A program made the translations under genes and the position numbers. From Rhyzopertha dominica (Eukaryota; Arthropoda; Insecta; Coleoptera; Bostrichidae), in contig QCXZ01000075.1 of the NCBI GenBank assembly GCA_025024175.1, positions 4,774,001 to 4,838,000 on the forward strand: a DNA stretch of 64,000 nucleotides, in the 5' to 3' direction. The notes under the pieces are model-generated. The model did not search any database. It saw nothing but the letters and a program-made list of their open reading frames with translations, and was not told the origin of the DNA. Numbering within the stretch: the stretch's first letter is position 1; every line of letters begins with the position of its first letter. Below, one piece after another: positions 58,001-64,000 of this stretch.

Positions 58001-59275
58001 CCATTGACAATACAATATTTCGAACTACGTGCACTTGTTTCAACGATTTTAGAGTTCGTAATACGTATTAGAACTTTTAGTGTTTGTTTATCAAACGTAA
58101 GGGAAACCATTGACTTCAACCGAGGTAAATATCGTTAATACTATGTTCTGTGCATATTCCAATGGAAGGCGTAAAAGAGGATTACGATATAACAGATTTC
58201 TGCAAAAAATAATATAAGTTTTAAGCCTCGTCGTTGAAGAATTATGAAGGAAGGTTGATTTATGTGAGATATTTCGCATTCGTATTCAAAAAGGTTACCC
58301 CTTCTTATCTAACATCATTTGGACCGACTATGAGGTTTTCGAGAAAAAAACAATTTTGGGCCGATAAAGCCCCAATAGCTATTAAATTTCATGAAAAAAT
58401 AGTTTTTACATTCTTTGTTTTTAAAAATAGGTAAAGTAAGATTCCTAATATATGACGAAATATTAATCTCTAAAAAAATACATTAAAATTAGAAGATTAG
58501 ACGACTATTTTAATTCGTACGTGACTGTGATCTAAGATCGAGAAGTGGGAACGAAATTAGTTTCTGCATTTTTTTTACCTATTGTTACTTAACAATCTTT
58601 TTCTTGGTTCACATGCGACGTAAATAACTCGCCCTGAATGAGCAGTGGGTCTGAAGAAGTGGCCTTTGTCTTCTCCTTTTGATCGAGGCTTTTAATTTTG
58701 GTTTCTATTGCAATACACTGCAGTTCGTTTCAAGTGAAAAAAATAAAAAAGGGTTCTTAAATATCTTGCAATGGATGGTACATTTTTTCTTTCTATGAAA
58801 TAAAACGATGTTTAGGATTTTGATATTATATTGAAAAACCTTTGAGGCTTCGCTCATTACACCAGTAAATTGTTTTTTAATCAGACATACTACCTCCTAT
58901 TCTTTGTGCGTAAAACAAGGAACATCTCATAAAGCTTCAATGTGCATGTACTGTCCACACTATCCAAGTAGAACAGGTGATTTCATAAAAATTCGTCTGA
59001 ATTAATAGTCGCATCAATTTGGTAATAACAAAGCACCAAAAGCCATATTAAAAGAAACCATGAAACTGCCGAAAGAAGTTCTGTGACATAGCATGTAGAA
59101 ATATCATGGCATATCATCTCCACCTACCGGAAAAATAATATTTTTAGAGAAGAGCGCATTGATTTCGAAAATCTTACTATTCAAGCAGAGGAAAACGATG
59201 TATTATCTGAAAGCATATTGAATTAGCTTTCATTTGCGAAGTTTTGAAAAAAAATTTACTTTTTGTAATTTTCCG
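55065..59275. other. No firm feature
   Basis: About 4.2 kb, AT-rich. Near 56655-56815 broken frames (GRPRRKSMLKK and MSICRKLQSEHNIPKNYISD) look faintly like the N-terminal helix-turn-helix of an IS630-type transposase, too weak to annotate. Other frames (55622-55894, 57288-57581, 58234-58434) have no domain. Confidence 0.35.
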
Positions 59276-59279
59276 AAGC

Positions 59280-59660
59280 AGGGAGAAAGATATAACCCTC
59301 CAAACACGTTTTCTACATTTCCTTGGTCATCTATGGGTTGGTATTCAGTTTACATTCTCAAACCATTTACCCTTTTTGCTTCTATGGTCTCAATTATATT
59401 TATATCTATACCCATTTCTTTTCCGATATCAGTATTTCGAATCTGTCAATAGAGCCTGGTCATCGGTAAAGTGCAGGGTAAATAGTCTTCCATTATGTAT
59501 GTATATTATAGCACTTCTTCCGCCAGTGATCGAGAGCATCTTTTGTATAGATCTTGAAAAGGGTAGGGGCCATGCAACATCCTTGTTTAAGACCTTTGGT
59601 AATGTGGATCTCATTTGATACGCGGTTTCCTATTGTTATTCTAGCTGTAACTCTTACCTA
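59280..59660 (-). pseudogene. Decayed LINE reverse transcriptase fragment
   Basis: On the minus strand from about 59640: NRVSNEIHITKGLKQGCCMA, then PTLFKIYTKDALDHW, which match the RT motif KGL.QG...P.LF, and in a second frame LFTLHFTDDQALLTDS, where FTDD replaces the catalytic FADD but keeps both Asp. A third piece follows with stops. It resembles RTE- or I-type LINEs. The intervening stretch is decayed. Confidence 0.6.
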
Positions 59661-59664
59661 AATT

Positions 59665-62385
59665 CTATTTATGCCTTGGTTTATCATAGATTCCCATAAA
59701 TTCGAGAAAGGTATGCCGCAATTTTGTGTCATTAAATTCGCCTTTCATTTCGTTTTAATTATTTCTGCCGAACACTCTGAATATCGATAATTGCACGGTA
59801 GTTAGTACATTATTTTTGGTTTCCTTTTTTAGAAATATTACTTATATATGCAGTTGTCTATTCGTTCGGAAAATCTTCTCTCAAGAATTCATTAAATATA
59901 AAAGCCAAGAGTTCAAAAAGTATATTTGGCCAACGTTTGACTAATTGTTAAAATAACAAGGTTACTAAAACTTTTCAACATAAGCGGCAACGTTGCACTA
60001 CTATATATGTTTTAGACGGATAGAGCGAACCTTAATATGCTAATTTTCAGGACAATCCTAAACTATCTGGAAAATACTGCACCTTTAATCTCGTTTTAAT
60101 TTTATAGAGAAAGAATGTCCTAATTGCTATACGGCACCAACGTAATCAGCAGTGAAAACCGTCGTATTATCCATAATACTTCGCTTTCGAAGCGTGTCCA
60201 GCCACCTTCGTGACAACTAAACTCCCTCGTCAATGAGTCCAATCCCTTATTCCCAGTTGAAAACCACTTAGGTTAACTTCTCGACGTACTCTCTGCGTGT
60301 GCAAGGGGTGGGACTAAATCACGTGAACCAGCCAAGCTGATGTTCGGCTGCAAGGGATTAGAATCGTGGAGTAGCGGGATCAGGGTGCTCCTGCGGAAAG
60401 CACTATATTGCCTCCTGCAGGATGAAACTGGGTCACCAAAAATTTACGGTGATTCACGAAGCGTAGCTACCGGTGCAAGTGATAAATATCAAATTTACTC
60501 TTAACGGCAAATTAGGGTATGTAGTGGGTGAAGTTCGCGAAAGGTAGGGTAGAACTAAATTTTATACGTTCCACTACATCTCCCGTATACTAACAGTGGC
60601 GAATGCGTCAAGTCAGTAAAACGATTGGAGACAGTTGTGTCGCTCAAATTAATGAGCTAGTTTTATAATTTTTTTATTGCTTCATCTGAAATAGCATATC
60701 AAAAACTATAAATACAACACGTTGTTTTTACATTGAGCTTCGTAAGTTGACGCACAAAAATTAAAATGAAGTGTAAATTTGTGCTTGTGTCGTAATAAAT
60801 GGGTCTTCTTATGCACCAAGTAGTTAACAAACTTTTTAAGGATTATATCTCTCATTTTTCATAGGAGTGAGTGCTATCATTTCGCGCGCATTTGTCTCCT
60901 GTAAAGCTTCGTTTTGTATCTTCATCCAAAAACCGTTTGGCATGTGTGTACCCCACCAGTTCAATACCTTTCTTACTATATTTGTGGTGGAAATAAGTAG
61001 CAGGCCAGTTGCGCTTCCAAACCTTTAAAAATTTAATTACATATTCAAATCGGCTTTTCTCCGATTGCTACACTGTAGCATTTGTAACACCCAATACCAG
61101 GTTAAGTACACGAAAAACACAGTATCTATGGATACTTGTCAAACCATTATCAGCACTTTACAGTAATATAATAAATTGGCTCATTAAGTTTTATTGTCGC
61201 GTGACTAAACCATCCCAAGTTACCTTCCTCTTTGCGCGATCTTAGTCGCTCCTATCATTAAAAGAATTGTTTCTTTGCGTTTCCGTAATCAACTTACAAC
61301 ATCTCTAGGCCACGTTGAAAACTAAATTCTAGCGTAGTTTGGTACTGTTGGCGATTAAATCGAAGGGTAAACATATTAGACAAGCGGATTGTCACTTATG
61401 TCATTTAAAAAAGTAAATAAATAACGAGCTAAAGTGAACACGAATACTTTTATCTTTCTATGAAAATATTCATTTGTTGGTTGATTATAGTTCATTACTT
61501 TCCTATGCAACACCTCAAGTACATTCCTCTGATCTGAACTGAAGTGAGAATTAACATTTTCTACATTCTAATAAAGAAGAAATATTCTTTCTCCCTCCTA
61601 TCAAGACTTTAAAGGCTTCAAGATAACAACTCACTTGTTTAAAGTCAATTTCGTGATACGTGACATTCTACTTATATAGTAAGGACTCGCAGCCTCCTTC
61701 AATTGCAGTGCAGCAGCTGAATGCAGCTGAAAGCGATAGATCTTAACGAATCTCATACAGAACTGGGGCCACATTTTCTCTCGTCGATTTACGATGTTCA
61801 GAGTGGAATACCGTTCACCACTGTGGATTGTACAAAATGATAGATAGATGAAGCTTATGACGTATTTCATCGTTTTGAACGAAAATTATTAATGCTTCAA
61901 AGATAGAATATTATAGGACGCGCTTTACACATCATGCCGGTAAAACATAGCTCTGTTTTCGGCACGTGTGCCGGCTGAACTACATACAGAATGTACGCAT
62001 TCCCAGAACTTCCAAAAAATGATTCAGTATGTCTTCGGGCATGTTCAGTGTAGAGCAGGATGGTAGAAGTGCTGTAAAAACGTTTTCTGAAGTTAATGTA
62101 AATCCAGAAGAATAAAAAGCTTAAAATAATGTTTTTTTGGGACAAGTGTATGTCGTAATAATTGGAAACTCATCTCATCCTTATTAACCAGAAATGCTGA
62201 ACTTTCATAGTTGGTTTTATTTATTCACCTTATATAATTGTTTTTTCTTTCCATTGTTTTACATTCAAAATGTTTAAAACCTAAATTATAACCGTCCAAT
62301 TTTTTTTAATAATATGTAACTTTTGGACAACACGGAGTAATGCTGACGTAAACATGAAAGTACGTATTCTAATAACTTTTATGTA
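59665..62385. other. No recognised gene; GC-richer block at about 60,170-60,500
   Basis: The 60.2-60.5 kb block differs in composition from its flanks and may be an old retroposed or conserved segment; I could not identify it. The frames at 61009-61245, 61631-61870 and 61897-62145 have no domain. Confidence 0.3.
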
Positions 62386-62389
62386 ACAG

Positions 62390-63150
62390 AATATATCTAT
62401 ATTATAGGCAGGCCTAACTTTATTTAGGATTGCCAATTTTGAAATTTTACTGATGATTTCAAGGCTTTACATTAAAGAGCACCGGCTCAGAGAATGCCAT
62501 CACAGCATCTTATTTTAAAAAACTCTATTCTCCTAGAATATTTACTGTTTTTTGCATCAAACACATTCCTAAGCATCCTTGTTCAAAAAAGGTTGCCTAA
62601 GAAGACGCTAGGAAGCCTCAAAATGCATTTTTAAGCATGTATACTGACAAAAAAATTCCAGGGAAGACCGTAATGACCCCCCTTGCACTTTGAAACAACC
62701 CTAACTTTGTTTTTGGTTACCTAATTTTAAGATTTTAGCATTTGTTTACATGTCATTTAAATTGAAAAAAAGGACCGTAACACATCTCAAAGTGCAATTT
62801 TCTGGGAGAGTACTCCTTGACCCTTCATTCTTCATTGTTTTTGACTGCCACCTTTAAGATTTTCGTACCCTTTTACGGATCCTATACACTGAAAAACGTT
62901 AGTAACAAACCTAACCATACGTTTTTAAGCATTCTTGTAAAAAAATCTGGAGGGGATTAATTTCACTAAAGAACAAGCCCAGCATTATTTCTGACTATCA
63001 TTTTTGAGACTTTTGTATCTTCTGCAGAGTCTTTTACATTAAAAAAATATTTCAACAAGCCTCAAAATGCATTGCTAGACATCATTATTTCAAAAAAGGA
63101 CACCGCGGCCTCCTTTACCTCTTAGAGAACAGGTCCCAAGTTATTTTCAT
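62390..63150. repeat. Degenerate tandem repeat, period about 140 bp
   Basis: A block of the form GACTNCCANNTTTAAGATTTT recurs near 62432 (TGCCAATTTTGAAATTTT), 62719, 62846 and 62995, and TTTTTAAGCAT near 62627 and 62931; CCTCAAAATGCAT occurs at about 62616 and 63060. Intervals of about 287, 127 and 149 fit a unit near 140 bp with much divergence. Confidence 0.5.
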
Positions 63151-63159
63151 TTAGTAATA

Positions 63160-64000
63160 TTAGTCGACCTATAGTTATCGTCCTATCGCAATTATGTCTA
63201 ACTCTGCCAAGGTATTCGAGATTGCGTTACATAGAAACTTGAAATTCAGACTTTCAGCACGGTTTTATTACTGGTAGATCGACTGCTACTAATTTAGTGT
63301 CAGCTACAAACTTTATCTCAGAACAACTTGATTTGGTCAGGCAGCTTGATGACATTTATTTCTGGAGTGCGTCTAGGTCATAATAATATATTGTTGTTCA
63401 AAACATTCTGGTTTTGGAGTATCCCCGTCGTTGCTATCATCTTACTTAATAGGAGGGATTAAGTATGTCGAATATAGCAGATTAAACTCCTCTTTCTTTA
63501 AGGTTACTTCCGGAACCCCCAAGGCTCTGTGTTAGGGCCCTTACTATTTGTCATAAATGTTAACGATATCCTGTTCAATGAAAAGTGTCGTGGTTTACTA
63601 TTTGCTGAAGATCTGAAACTAACTGAAAATTGGTGCCTTGTGAATAAATTACCCACGAAGGGGAGAAAATTATGATTATTTCATACGCGACAAGAAGTTG
63701 TCTCGACCTGAAACTATAAGGGATCTTGGAATAACTTTGGACATAAATCTGAGTTTTGACTGCCATATCATTCATACTGAAATCTTACTATTTTTGTATT
63801 AATCCGTGTCTCATTTAGGGTTGTGAAAAAGGGACTCGCTAAAACACTGTCAAATGAAAAAGAAAACAGAAGCTTTATTTGTCCTTCGAAGATGAAAGAA
63901 TCTGAGACATATTCTAAGGGGGCTGGAAGATAGTACGAATAAGTTGTTTCTTAAGAATTTTGCCAATTCTATCTGTGACACCTTGAATATAAGAAAGTGA
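63160..64000 (+). pseudogene. 5'-truncated Jockey/I-type LINE reverse transcriptase, running off the window
   Basis: From 63173: SYRPIAIMSNSAKVFEIALH and RNL, then FQHGFITGRSTATNLVSATN, IYF (RT fingers and first palm motif, partly lost). After a break: SSYLIG, then GSVLGPLLFVINVNDILFNE, then GLLFAEDLKLTEN near 63595, where the catalytic FADD/YADD reads FAED, so the first catalytic Asp of the pair is Glu. Then in another frame ETIRDLGITLDINLSFDCHI. Frame changes and stops show it is dead. It starts directly after the tandem repeat. Confidence 0.72.

Overview
The window reads as a gene-poor, AT-rich stretch of an arthropod, most likely insect, nuclear genome. I find no convincing host gene, rRNA, tRNA or CRISPR array. 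Almost everything recognisable is a transposable element, and the mix (Ty3/Gypsy, Penelope-like, Jockey/CR1/RTE-type LINEs, mariner/Tc1, piggyBac, hAT, Crypton) is typical of large insect genomes. Species is not identifiable from this sequence.

1-13,909 holds two nested Ty3/Gypsy LTR retrotransposons, both on the minus strand. Gypsy-A (1-4,762, running off the left edge) has one uninterrupted fused Gag-Pol frame and a 594-bp 5' LTR. Gypsy-B (4,763-13,909) has separate gag and pol, an extra ORF3, a polypurine tract, a primer binding site and a 2,150-bp 5' LTR. Its 3' LTR is cut at 4,763, exactly where the Gypsy-A LTR ends, so Gypsy-A appears to have inserted into the 3' LTR of Gypsy-B. The Gypsy-B LTR carries six copies of a motif built as stem / constant box / covarying hairpin / constant box / stem; this is one of the two most unusual signals in the window.

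13,910-40,800 is older sequence: a GIY-YIG-like fragment, LINE fragments (about 15.5, 30.2-31.1, 32.7-33.9 and 37.6-38.5 kb), an intact DD41D mariner-type transposon with 272-bp inverted repeats (24,498-26,793), decayed mariner, Tc1 and piggyBac copies, a short inverted-repeat element (27,402-27,768) and a Crypton tyrosine recombinase remnant (28,435-29,210).

40,800-55,100 has two further DD41D-type transposons in decay, three Penelope-like loci, a LINE fragment, a hAT remnant, and a TA-flanked inverted-repeat pair enclosing 3.3 kb. Upstream of the Penelope-like RT at 51-52 kb lies an 88-nt sequence that fits a type I hammerhead ribozyme in all core positions and three stems (52,083-52,170, minus strand). 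A second, weaker hammerhead core precedes another Penelope-like fragment at 43.0 kb, and a degenerate one sits in a SINE-like insertion flanked by a 13-bp duplication (54,759-55,063).

55,100-64,000 is mostly featureless, with a decayed LINE RT (about 59.3-59.7 kb), a degenerate tandem repeat (62.4-63.15 kb) and a 5'-truncated LINE RT with an altered active site running off the right edge.
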